Source: Albugo candida (lineage: Eukaryota; Oomycota; Peronosporomycetes; Albuginales; Albuginaceae). Taken from it: 64,000 nt of DNA. Positions 1 through 9,900 of the stretch are shown piece after piece. Made by a program: the position numbers and the translations under genes. How positions within the stretch are numbered: position 1 is the first letter of the stretch; every line of letters begins with the position of its first letter. Under the pieces are notes generated by a model that had not been told where the DNA came from, ran no database searches, and was given only the letters and a program-made list of their open reading frames with translations. The stretch covers positions 172,458 to 236,457 of the forward strand of contig CAJNAR010000023.1 in NCBI GenBank assembly GCA_905220665.1, given 5' to 3'.

Positions 1-1226
1 GCTATCCGTCTTTTTTCAGGAGAAGTTGTGCTAGATGCTGCGCTTTCACTAGCAGACGATGGTGAAAGTTTGAAATTGGACAAGTCACCGGGCAGTCTAC
101 CTGGATTCTCATCGATCTTTTCACAATAACCCAGACGTTTACATTCTTGTAGTTTTTGCTTCGTACTTTCTCTCACATACATATGAAAATGCCGTGCAGT
201 TTCTCTTACGTACTGGAAATCCAAACCGACTATAGAATCAATACAGTGTACACAGGCTTCCATTTTATTGTCCATGTGGGTCACTTGAAGCTCGAAATAG
301 GGAAAGTCAGGGAAACTGGCAGAATCTGAGGACTCTGAATGGATAGACGCGTAAAGACTGACTACAAGGCAATCCTTTTTAGACCCCCATCCAATGGTCC
401 CACATGAGCTCTTACAATTCTCTTCTACTTTCTCACGTGTTTCGGTTGTAGTGTATAGCGCAAATTGGTAGTCGTTCGATCCAGGTGTAGAAACAAAGTA
501 TCTCTTGTCCTCATCTCCAGGAGCCAAGCATCGAAAGCAGCCAAGCATCCATATTTCGGGTAGGTAGTTCGGCAGTAATAAGCAATGCGTCGTATCTTTT
601 CCTATATCAGAATGATGAGGTCTCTGCCTTTCTGGGAAATTATTGCTTCTCTTATTTGTGCCACCACCATATGCAAGTTCATTGCCTTCGCTGCTCTCAC
701 CAGCCGAAACATGTGCGCCATAACTGATCCGCTCGTGACTATCGGATGCTCCAGAATCGATATCAACGCCAAACAGCCGCAATTTCTTCATCTCACGCTT
801 GCTTTGAATGCGAGAAGATTGGACTCTTCTCGACATATCGCCCCGTGCATCCGCACTCCCTTCCGCTTTCGCCAGAATATTGTATAGCTTTTTGTCTTCA
901 ACTGGCACATTGAATTTCTGGCCCTTAATTAAAGTACATTTGTTCTTCACATCATGACAGTTTGTCCGGATGTACCCGTACGGTATATCGTCAGTGATTT
1001 CCGCGAACATCTCTAAACTAACGGGCTGCTGATATGGTAAGCTTTCGCTGTTTTGGTTGAAAAATCCAAACGTAAAGTTTGCATGCGGGACAAATCGTTG
1101 AAGACATTTGCGACAAGCCAAACTTTTTTCGTAACTGGCCGAAACAGTTATTTTGACTTCGTAGCCGCTGGAATCAGACAAGTGGTAATCACTGATAAGA
1201 ATTGCTAGAGCTATACTCGTCTTCAT
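1..1226 (-). CDS. Cys-rich protein of unknown function, C-terminus cut by window edge
   Basis: An open frame runs from the left edge to an in-frame stop near position 1418, with no stop for over 450 codons. The first ATG is at 1226, giving about 408 visible residues. The frame continues upstream of this ATG with protein-like sequence and a pyrimidine-rich acceptor-like site near 1373, so a 5' exon may be missing. Visible features are repeated close cysteine pairs (CRKC at residues 38-41, then CFRC, CVHC and a CX6C), a central Ser/Gly/Glu-rich stretch and a Ser/Thr-rich C-terminal part. The CXXC pairs could bind metal or form disulphides. No clear signal peptide follows the chosen ATG. I do not recognise the family. 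The CXXC-containing, oomycete-specific look recalls effector candidates, but that is a guess. Confidence 0.65.
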   Translation of the reverse strand, partial: MKTSIALAILISDYHLSDSSGYEVKITVSASYEKSLACRKCLQRFVPHANFTFGFFNQNSESLPYQQPVSLEMFAEITDDIPYGYIRTNCHDVKNKCTLIKGQKFNVPVEDKKLYNILAKAEGSADARGDMSRRVQSSRIQSKREMKKLRLFGVDIDSGASDSHERISYGAHVSAGESSEGNELAYGGGTNKRSNNFPERQRPHHSDIGKDTTHCLLLPNYLPEIWMLGCFRCLAPGDEDKRYFVSTPGSNDYQFALYTTTETREKVEENCKSSCGTIGWGSKKDCLVVSLYASIHSESSDSASFPDFPYFELQVTHMDNKMEACVHCIDSIVGLDFQYVRETARHFHMYVRESTKQKLQECKRLGYCEKIDENPGRLPGDLSNFKLSPSSASESAASSTTSPEKRRI

Positions 1227-1443
1227 GGAATAAGTAAAGAAGTGGGGTTTTCTATTGCGATGATATGGGCACGCAATTGCTTCTACTTCTTGAGTGAACC
1301 CATCATAGACATGCAGTAAATAGGGGTGTCTTTTTTTCCTGCTGATACTGATATTGCTTCTATTTTTCAGGAACTTCGAACAAAGAAAATCATTATTCAA
1401 CCCCCGCCTTTTCTTTGATCAGCCCCCACCCTTCATAAATTAA

Positions 1444-1495
1444 TAGACTGATTGGAAATCGTGGCTTCTGATTGGTCTAAATTGATACAATATAA
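1444..1495 (-). promoter_or_regulatory. possible promoter with two CCAAT boxes
   Basis: Read on the minus strand, CCAAT pentamers lie at 1471-1475 and 1451-1455, preceded by a TATA-like stretch near 1484-1494. They sit 225-270 bp upstream of the ATG at 1226. The position fits a promoter for the left-edge gene, but this is inference from short motifs only. Confidence 0.3.
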
Positions 1496-1877
1496 GGTGT
1501 TTGTACGCTGATTGTGCTGGCACCAGTTACATCTCAGGTCATCTACTCTCAGTGGATTTAGTAGCTCGCCTTGCCTGCGAAGGCCAGCTTGCTTTCATTG
1601 TTTAGCAAAATGCGAAGCAGCGGCTGTAGTCAAAACGCAGCCTGATTTCATGCTCTCAGAGGTGATGAGAAAGATTCTAGTAGCAGGTATGCGCACAGCT
1701 CATCGCAGTACCAGCATCGGCTTAGTGTCAAGGGTTGTAGACTTTGACTAAGTGCAAGTAATTGCAACCACGTATCATTAAGTGCAACGAACTACAGCTT
1801 CAATTCACTTGTGACATCTACATTGGGCTATTCTTGCGCCCATGCTTTCGATCATCAAGTGATACCACTGTCTCCTA

Positions 1878-2335
1878 ATGATTTTGATCCGCATTGGTGG
1901 CTGGTACACCAAAAGAACCAACACCACATGCAGCGGTAGATTTACATATAGACCTAAATTAAATAATACAAAATTTGTAGAAACCAATTTTTTTACATGT
2001 CTTTTAGTTTACCAAACAAAACGCAAAGTATTTTGGCAGCACATTTTCAGAAAGATAGTGATGAAATGGAAAACAAGCTGAGATGGGAATATTTTGGTTA
2101 CTGGCTGCAAAGTATCGACTTTCTTCTCAACCTCACGAATCATCACTATAGTGTCAAGCGTAGAGACAATGCAGAAATGATCGTTCATCATGTGACCACT
2201 ATAACACTGATGATGTCCTCGTACGCATTCGATTTCACCCGAATTGGCCTTTGTGCACTTATCATACACGACGTGAACGACCGTCTACCAGTGACCAACT
2301 TGTTTGCTTCTCCTGGGTGCGCTATTCTTGCATAG
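1878..2335 (+). pseudogene. ceramide synthase (LAG1/TLC domain) relic
   Basis: Ceramide synthases are ER membrane enzymes that acylate sphingoid bases. Exon sequence from 2051 encodes the core Lag1 signature: a Lys-Arg-Arg-Asp followed by Glu-Met, a His-His pair, TITLMMSSY, an FTRIG motif and a His-Asp ending (roughly 2150-2275). An upstream open segment (1878-2005) resembles the region before it (a W...KR...TKFVE pattern). The two join in phase across a 45-nt GT-AG intron at 2006-2050, matching the intron sizes elsewhere in the window. After the His-Asp the similarity stops and the frame closes at 2335. The remaining transmembrane segments and the N-terminal part are absent, so this is a truncated relic rather than a working gene. 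No in-frame disruption is visible inside the retained part. Confidence 0.55.
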
Positions 2336-2654
2336 CTACCTGCTATACAAGGCCAGTGATTGTTGTGACTGAAGATGGATCTGGAACTTCCTATATGCCC
2401 TATACCACAGTAGCAAATGAAAAAAAAGATGACATTTTTATATGTAAAAAGTAATAATTGGCAAGCTGTTAAACTGCACTTAGATGCAATAGGCTTCTGT
2501 ACCCCAGTGAGCTCAAACCTGATTGTGTTGTGAAGGAACACCGGATTGGAGCCGCGATGTACGACTTGTGTGGCAGTACCGCTTCACCAATTAGTTAGAA
2601 ATGGAAAATTACTTATTTATTTGGGGACTTTAGGATTTAATAGCACTTTTTCAA
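2336..2654. other. intergenic, nothing recognised
   Basis: Sequence between the ceramide-synthase relic and the left end of the MULE. No convincing coding frame or repeat is visible. Confidence 0.4.
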
Positions 2655-2774
2655 AAAGGGAGCCGCAATGGCCACAGACAATTAATTTAATCAATCACAG
2701 CTCACAAAATTGAATTGTTGCTAAGTATGCCAGCCAATCAGGTCACTTGTACGCTTTTATACACAAGCTCATTC
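2655..2774. repeat. MULE left terminal inverted repeat
   Basis: The inner 83 bp (2692-2774) matches the reverse complement of 5153-5235 at about nine positions in ten by eye. The outer part includes AGGGAGCCGCAATGGCCAC, matched with two differences near 9880-9898 in reverse complement. TIRs over 100 bp are typical of MULEs. Confidence 0.75.
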
Positions 2775-2810
2775 ACTAGATATCCGCAGCACTCTCAGCA
2801 GGCACGGACA

Positions 2811-5078
2811 TGGAGCAGCAGCAGAACGAGCAATTCACCGCGCGGAAGACCATGGAAGAACATATGAATGTGGTAGCTGTTGCAAATGGCTGTGGAATCG
2901 TCACCAAGTCCTCAAACAGGCAACGAGATAGAGGACAAGTTGTTCCTACAAATGCGGTTGTGAAGGCGTAGATCGAAACCGTCACGGACTTGTCCAAGAA
3001 ACAAGGATTCGGAAGGCGAAAGGCAGTGCACTAATTGACTGTCCTTTCAAAGGTGTTGGGCAGGAGTCGAAAGGTAAAGCCACGCATCATGGTTGAATGA
3101 GTTCACCGAGAATTCAACGTTCTCATTAACAATCTTCTCCCAATTACAGACGGCACCTGGTCCTTTACAATTGCATGCAACGAGATAAATACGAACATTC
3201 CTCCACCAGGACCGCTCATCCCGTTCACACTCGCATCTCGGAGTCTCAAGAGGAAGCAATTGCTGGACTCTTTCAGTCCGGTTTGAAGGCTAGGCAGGTT
3301 CAAACCATCATGCTAGAGCAAGGCCAGCAATTGCAACTCACTAAGCGAAAGCTCTGGAATTTAAAGCAAAAGAATGCAATCGGGAAACTCGATGGACGAA
3401 CTTCAATGGATATGCTGTTCGAAACCTTCACGGAATTTGGGTTGGAAATGAATATCGAGAAAAGTTCCGATGCGTGCATCACACATTTGTTCTTCGCTCA
3501 TTCAAAGAATGCGGAGCTCTTAAGGAAGAACCGTGACGTCTTGTTGCTAGATTGCACCTATAAAGCAAGCAAGACGAGATTTCCTTTGCTCCACGTTGTT
3601 GGACATACCATGCTATAGTCCACGTTCTTGGCGGCCTTCGTTCTCATGAAGAACGAGGATGCTGACTCGTGTGTTACCGCCATCAGCTTCTTACGACGAC
3701 TTTTCCACGCCGACCATCAACCGAAAGTATTCGTTGTTGACCGAGAGCTTGCTCTCATGAACGCTTTGCGGAGAATTTTTCCTTTGGCAACTATCCTACT
3801 TTGCATTTGGCACATTGAGAAGAACGTCGTCGCCAAATGCAAGATTTTTTTACTGGAAAGAATGATGAGTGGATTGCATTTTCGAAGGATTGGAGATCGG
3901 TAACTTGCCATTTGTTGTTTGTGATCAGTAATTTTCAGTCATGTTCTAAGTTATTCCCTGTTTTGCAGGTGGTTTACTCAAGCACGATCGCGGAGTTTAA
4001 TGAAAATTGGGAAATGGTCCAGCTCATATGGACAGAACGCTACACGGAATATGTGGAGTATCTAGCCAAGACGTGGATCGATCCCCACAAGGAGAAATCG
4101 TTCGAGCATGGACGAGTGAAAGAGTTCATCGCAAGCAGCATGGAAAATCTGTTTGGGTGTTGTGAGCGGATAGTTCAGTCCATAAAAGCTTTCACATCGA
4201 ATTCACCATAGAACTGGCGAAGTAGCAAATGAAAATTATACCTTTCTCGCAGCCGACCCCACGTGGTGACATTTTTGAACATATCGACCGGAAGATCTCT
4301 TTTTACGCCCTTCGGAAAGTATTTGAACAGGTTAATTTATAATATTCCTTTCTTCCTACGTGTTTTTCCAATCACTAAAGCTTCGCAATGACAGCTGGAA
4401 AAAAGCTCGACGTCTAATGGCAACTGGCGCGAAGCCATGCTCTTCTACTTTTGCTACCATCTAGGGGATACCTTGCAAGCAACAGTTGCGGCAGATCATC
4501 GCAAGCGGGAGGAGGCTTGAATTGAGCGATTCGATGTTCATTGGCACCTTCATCAATATTCTTCAGTACGGCCTCCAGTTGCAGCCCACTCAGATGATGC
4601 TCTGCTATTCCTTTTAGAAATGTTACGCGACAATTTCAGCAACCTACCCTGACACCAGAAAGAGGCAGTCTTGGACGATCTGGAAGAGGTATCACAGATA
4701 TTTCCGGGTGACTGGCTATTTTCCGTTTGATATTTCAATGGGTACTAACGCTGTTTAAATAAGCAGACGCCACAAGTCCTCAGAGAGCCGGAGGTTGCTC
4801 GAACGAGAAGAAGACCAAGTGGAACAAGCAACAAAACCACGACGCGATGAGACCCTTCTCAATTTAAATACGTGGAGGGGATGTCTCCCAGGAAGAGGAA
4901 GGCGCCGACGTGCGATGCTTGTCATCAAACGGAACACCGACGTTCATCTGCAGCGCGCCCCGTCAATGCACAGAGCCGAAGTCAATATCTAGTAGCAGTC
5001 GAACGTCATCCCATCGAAGATTCTCAACATCAACAGCCACCTTTCCAACATCCTACTCCTTGGAGTATCTACTATTGA
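2811..5078 (+). pseudogene. MULE transposase pseudogene
   Basis: Pieces of a MULE-type transposase lie in the expected order but in changing frames. An N-terminal piece from ATG 2811 ends in a stop near 2971. A long piece at 3175-3618 contains the LLDCTYK motif typical of the first catalytic block. A piece at 3628-3903 has VFVVDRELALMNALRRIFP and the hallmark CIWHIEKNV. A piece at 3837-4211 has EKSFEHGRVKEFI. C-terminal remnants near 4250-4600 include a short HWH motif, and a degenerate zinc-knuckle-like CDACHQTEH lies near 4905-4930. At least five frame changes or stops separate these pieces. The order and the WHIEKN motif make the family assignment solid. The protein is non-functional. Confidence 0.8.
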
Positions 5079-5152
5079 CCTACCACATATAGATATCAGA
5101 AAAAAAAACGTACCTACGCGAGGACAATATAAACGAAAACAGCGTAAGAAAC

Positions 5153-5242
5153 GAATGAGCTCGTGAATAAAAGTAGACAAGTGACCTGATTGGCTGGCGT
5201 ACTTAGCAAGAATTAAATTTTGTGAGCTGTGATTGTTCAGAT
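5153..5242. repeat. MULE right TIR, inner half
   Basis: Reverse complement of the left TIR at 2692-2774. It is interrupted at 5242/5243 by the copia 5' LTR. Confidence 0.75.
5238..5242. repeat. target-site duplication of copia element, left
   Basis: CAGAT immediately before the 5' LTR; TAGAT follows the 3' LTR at 9824-9828 (four of five identical). A 5-bp duplication is the usual size for Ty1/copia integration. Confidence 0.55.
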
Positions 5243-5434
5243 TATAGCGGATTACGCATCACGACGTTTATGTGTCGTGAAAAAGGGAAACTTGCATAGG
5301 CAATGGTCTTCGAACTATCTGGACGGAGCGATCAGTTGATGTGGGAATTTATACATTCATTCTCAACATTGTTTTTAACTCTTAATTTCACTTTCCATTT
5401 TTAAGCACTGAGAAGTAGTTGTGCTTTCGTTGCA
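5243..5434 (+). repeat. copia 5' LTR
   Basis: Direct repeat of 9633-9823, sharing for example GTGTCGTGAAAAAGGG and CACTGAGAAGTAGTTGTG. It begins TATAGCGG where the 3' LTR has TGTAGCGG, so the canonical TG end has mutated here. It ends in TTGCA. Confidence 0.85.
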
Positions 5435-5435
5435 A

Positions 5436-5448
5436 GTTATGAGCCCAA
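5436..5448 (+). other. primer binding site of copia element (tRNA-iMet half-molecule type)
   Basis: GTTATGAGCCCAA directly after the 5' LTR is complementary to the anticodon arm of eukaryotic initiator tRNA-Met. That is the priming mode known for copia-type elements. Confidence 0.6.
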
Positions 5449-6201
5449 ACACATTAGCTCCCAATGACATCCTCACGGATGACAACTATTTCATGTGGTA
5501 ATTAAATGCGCGCATGACCCTCGCGCGCAAAGACCTGTTGAATCACTTCATGATCAAGTCAGAGCCCGTAGTGCTGCAGGAGAATCCCGAAGGCTTTGTC
5601 TGTGCTGGTGAAGCTGCTCTCTCCAACCTATCAGTGTATGGTTCGGGAATGTGAGTCGGCTATTGAGGCGTGGGAGGTTCTTAAGACGTTCTTTGCGAAG
5701 AAAAACTTACACAACCGAGTGCAACTTCGAAAGCAATTACATGAGTTTGTGATGCAGACTGGTGCCGGTCTTATGGATCATCTCCTAAAGTTTGATGAGC
5801 TGTGCCTAAAGCTCAGGGCTGCCGGTGACAACATGGATGATGATGGAAGGCTGGTTTTACTTTTGGGAAGTTTATCATCCGAATATGATGATTTGGTACG
5901 CATTATCGAGGCACACAGCAACGTGACACTGCTGACGCAAAAGAGATGCTCCGCCGGGAATATGAAATTCTTTAGAGGCGCGACAAGAAGGAAACCGCTT
6001 TCAAGGCACAGTTTCAGCGTAATGAACTTCGACACTTTAGAGGAAATCGAGGACACCGTGGACAAGAAGAACATAGAGTTCGCCACCAAAATTTTAGAAG
6101 AGGACAGTCTAATGCTAGTTTTCAAGGCAAGTGTTCTAAATGTGGACGGAACGGTCATAAAGATCGCAGTGTCGCAATGTGAAACCATCGGGACCTGGTG
6201 A
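5439..6201 (+). pseudogene. copia gag (capsid-like) pseudogene
   Basis: The frame opens at ATG 5439, overlapping the primer binding site, and reads a typical copia gag start with an NYFMW motif. A stop follows that motif at once, and the frame shifts near 5590. The main piece (5596-6201) has the conserved gag helices (AIEAWEVLKTFF, LHEFVMQTGAGLMDHLLKFDEL, LLGSLSSEYD). A CCHC-type zinc knuckle, CSKCGRNGHKDRS, is readable near 6140-6180 in another frame, with its last Cys replaced by Ser. It would have packaged the element RNA. It is non-functional now. Confidence 0.8.
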
Positions 6202-6239
6202 TGAATTTGTTATTTCGGCATTCAGTGACGATACAATTT

Positions 6240-9200
6240 CGAGTTCGACTTGGTTGCTGGATAGTGAGGAGAGTCGTCACATGACTGATGACAAGCGTGA
6301 ATTCGTGGAATATGTAGATTGAACAGGCGTAGTAGGATTTATACTCGAAAATGGTCGCACAGTCAAGCTAACAGAGGTGTTACATGTGCCTGGACTAGAC
6401 AAGAAACTTTTTTCTGTACCAACAGCCCGAGGTGTGCTGGTTCAGTTCAAGCGCGATGAAGCAGTACTGTTGAGTAACGAAGTGACTGTATCAGTAATTA
6501 AACGAGTGGGAAAGCTACTTGCGTGGAATGTGAAACAAAATTTCACATTGGAGGCACACCAGGCTGAGAGCAGAGTTACAAGAAATGAAACTAGTGGACT
6601 ATGGCATGCTCGCCTAGGTCATGTGTATACAAACAAGATCTTGGAAGCGTTAAAGGCTTGCGATGGTGTTTCAGGTGTCGTTGCGTCTGATGGCGGTGTA
6701 TGTGATGTATGCGCACGTGGAAAAATGACGAACAGTCCGTTCAGTCATACTTCAGGCAGTAAAATTGAAACGAGTCGACCACTTGAAATCGTACGCACTG
6801 ATCTTATGGGACCTATGAGTCCGAAGTCGAAGGGTGGGGCTCTATACGTACTCACATTTATTGATGATTACAGCCGATTTGTCTACGTGTACTTGCTAGG
6901 AGCAAAGTCTCAAGTTTTGGAACGCTTCAAGGCGTTTCGTGTTATGGTGGAGACGCAAACGTATTGCAAGATTAAGTGCATTCGAAGCGACAATGGTGGG
7001 GAGTATACAAATCATCGTTTCAACAAGTACTGTGCAGATCAAGGTATTCTCCACCAGACAAGCGTGCCATACAATCCGCAACAAAACGGATCAGCAGAGA
7101 GGATGGATCGAACCCTTGTCGAGATGGCCCGCTAGATGATGTACCACATGGAAATGGATCGTATCTGGTGTGGTGAAGCGATTATGACGGCTGCCTACAC
7201 CATCAATCGAATTCCGAATACCGCGCGCTCTCACACTAGTCCATATGAAATGCTGTATGGATCCAAGCCAGACCTGAGTTATTTTCGTGTATTCGTTTGT
7301 ACTGGATATCTACGAGTCGCGGATTGCAAGCGAACTAAATGGGACAGCAAAGCAAACAAATGTATTTTTCTTGGGTATTCGGACACATCTAAGGGACACC
7401 GAGTATGGGATATGGTGAGAGAACAATTGGTAATCACTAGATCCGTTCCGTTAGACGAGCGACCTCCAATTCGTTACAAAGATGTTGTGGTTTCAAGTGA
7501 GTATTTTGCTCAATGCAAACATTTTCATGATGAAAACGACGAAGTGAACGTGGGCGTACCCGCTTCGAAAAATCATAGAGATGCTGAGGATATGGACGTT
7601 GATGCCACCGCTGACATGGATACGAGATGGCACGACATGGTTGTGGAGGCGTCTGGAAATCTCAATCAGTCACACACCTTAGAAATGGTTCCGATTGAGG
7701 GGGGGGGCGCACATATACAACCAATCAACACAAACGATTCAATGACAGCTCGTACACCAAGCGAAACTGTCGTTGGAAGTGGCAATAATGGTACACACAT
7801 GCTTTTAGGAATACCTGCTCCGTCACGAGCTATTGTACATTGTGCGGATTTCTACCCTCCAGATACCCGACTTCAGTCATACTCAGGGTCGAACAAAAGG
7901 CCTTATCGTTCTTCTATATCATCTCATCTACTCACTAATGATGGCTTTGACGATGATAGTGTGGAACTACCACTCCTGACTGATAGATCGCCGGTGTATG
8001 GCGAACGGGTCGAGCCGGAACCCAAACGTCAATGTGTTGACGGTTACGAAATTTCTCTTTCTGCCACTGATGTACCGATGAATTTTCGAGAAGCGTTGCA
8101 GTCAACGAACGCAGAACAATGGAAAGAAGCTATTCAAGCAGAACCCAAAGCTCATCGTAAGAACCACACATGGGATGTTGTCTACCGTCCTTCCGGTGTC
8201 AAGGTCATAGGTCACAAATGGGAAATTGGGTATAAGTACGATGAAAACGGTAGTATCATTCGTTACAAAGCACGTTTGGTTGCCCTCGGATATTTGCAAA
8301 CGCATGGCTTTGATTACTTCGACACATATTCACCTGTTGCATGCTCAAATACGATTCGTGTGTTCTGTCGGTTTGTTGCAGCATGCAATACGTAATCCGG
8401 CAATTTGACGTGGAAACGGTATTCCTAAATGGTGACTTGGAAGAAAAAGTTTTCATGGAGCCACCGCTTGGAGCTGAGATTGCACTTGGAATGGTGTGCA
8501 AATTACGACGCAGCTTATACGGGTTGAAGCAAGCGGCTGCGGTCTGGCACAAGAAAATATGCTCCGTGTTGTCTACTATGGGATTCGAACAATGTCGAGC
8601 AGACACACGTATTTTTGTTCGATGCAATCATGCAAACATCAAGTCACTCACATACATAGTCTTGTATGTGGACGACCTCCTAGTTGGAAGCAAGTCAGAT
8701 GCTGAGGTAGAAACGATCTACAAGGAACTAACAGTGCATTATACTGTCAAGTCAATTGGAGCTGCGCGATTTATTTTGGGCATGGAAGTGAATTATTCAC
8801 GAGGAAAAGGGGAGCTGGTGTTAAAGCAGTCCCAATTTATTGCGAATTTGGTCTCGAAGTTTGAGCAAAGTGGGTTGTATGCCGGTCGCAATCCTATCTG
8901 TTCAGGCCAGGACTTGACTCCTGATGAGTCACACCCAATGCTCAAAGACAGCACTTCGTACCGCAAATTGGTCGGTTCGCTGCTTTATATTGCGAACGCA
9001 ACGCGACCAGATATTAGCTATGCGATGTCAGTTTCATCGCAGTACTTGGACCAGCCACGGCAGATGCACTGGCGTGCGGCTTTACGCGTTTTACACTATC
9101 TTATGGGAACACAATCGCACGGAATCACGTACAAGAAATCAGAAGATTATGCTTCGGGCATAGTGTGACGCGAATTGGGGAAATGACAAGAAGACTCGTC

Positions 9201-9625
9201 GATCTACATCTGGTGTATTGATTTTGTTCGGTGGCGCGGTTGTCTTATACAAAAGCAAACGCCAAACTTCGGTAGCTTTGTCATCTGCTGAAGCAGAATA
9301 TATGTTACTAGCACTTGCGACACAAGAAATTATATAGATTCGTTACTTGCTCAAAGAGATGGGTGTCACGTGCAAGACCGCGACTACAGTGCACATGAAC
9401 AATAAGTCGGCGATAAGTATTGCGACGAATCAAGGCTATACACCAAGAGCTAAACACATTGATCTAAGGATGCATTTTGTTTGGGACCACGTTGAACGAG
9501 GCGAGATCCAACTCAAGCATATCCCTTCAGCTGTGCAGCTTGCTGATTACTTGACGAAGCCACTTGGTGCACCGCAATTACTGCAACCACGCAATGAAAG
9601 TGGAATTCGCGAGAGTGCAAGTTGA
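6240..9625 (+). pseudogene. copia pol polyprotein pseudogene (PR-IN-RT-RH)
   Basis: Order of domains by position. Protease core WLLDSEESRHMT (6250-6290), with the catalytic DSG changed to DSE. Integrase zinc-binding region WHARLGH...CDVCARGK (6600-6725), then catalytic core with RTDLMGP, CIRSDNGGEY and a downstream Glu (6790-7130). A long linker (7500-8030). Reverse transcriptase from FREALQSTNAEQWKEA to the LYVDDLLVG catalytic motif (8080-8690). RNase H with SSAEAEYMLLALATQE, then TPRAKHIDLR (9170-9500). Stops or shifts occur near 6320, 7133, 8393, 9166 and 9335. The domain order with integrase before RT is diagnostic of copia. It cannot make a functional polyprotein. Confidence 0.9.
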
Positions 9626-9632
9626 AGGGGAG
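9622..9632 (+). other. polypurine tract of copia element
   Basis: The purine run GAAGGGGAG directly abuts the TG of the 3' LTR, the expected site for plus-strand priming. Confidence 0.65.
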
Positions 9633-9823
9633 TGTAGCGGATTACGTATCACGACGTTTATGTGTCGTGAAAAAGGGCAATTTGCATAGGCAATGGTCTT
9701 CGAACTATCTGGAAGGAGGGATCAGTTTACGAGGGGATTTATACATTCATTCTTAACATTATTCAAACTCTTAATATCACTTTCCATTTTTAAGCACTGA
9801 GAAGTAGTTGTGCTTTCGCTATA
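9633..9823 (+). repeat. copia 3' LTR
   Basis: Direct repeat of 5243-5434, beginning TGTAGCGG after the polypurine tract and ending CTATA before the TAGAT target duplication at 9824-9828. Confidence 0.85.
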
Positions 9824-9828
9824 TAGAT

Positions 9829-9900
9829 CAACCGTCTGTGGCCGTAGTAGTTTTTTCTGTGGCCGTAGTATTGATGTCTGTGGCCATAGCGACTCCCTTT
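9829..9900. repeat. MULE right TIR, outer half, with three short tandem motifs
   Basis: CTGTGGCC occurs three times (near 9837, 9857 and 9878), each in a TCTGTGGCC(A/G)TAG context. The last copy runs into GCGACTCCCT, the reverse complement of the left end of the element (AGGGAGCCGC) with one change. This identifies the segment as the far side of the TIR displaced by the copia insertion. Confidence 0.6.

Larger units (their letters stand above)
5243..9823 (+). mobile_element. Ty1/copia LTR retrotransposon, full length but degenerate
   Basis: Element of 4.6 kb with two LTRs of 191-192 bp, a primer binding site, a polypurine tract, and gag and pol in the order gag-protease-integrase-reverse transcriptase-RNase H, which defines the copia superfamily. 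Integration into the right TIR of the MULE dates it after that transposon. The LTRs differ at roughly one position in ten or fewer, and pol carries several stops and frameshifts, so the copy is old and immobile. Confidence 0.9.
2655..9900 (+). mobile_element. MULE (Mutator-like) DNA transposon with nested copia element
   Basis: A class II element bounded by long TIRs and containing a decayed MULE transposase. The left TIR is 2655-2774. The right TIR is split: inner part 5153-5242, outer part 9829-9900, with a Ty1/copia retrotransposon between. Removing the copia element (5243-9823) and its target duplication reconnects the two halves, so the MULE is older. The outer boundaries are approximate. 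I could not find an unambiguous 9-bp target duplication. The element cannot be autonomous because its transposase has several stops and frameshifts. Confidence 0.75.
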
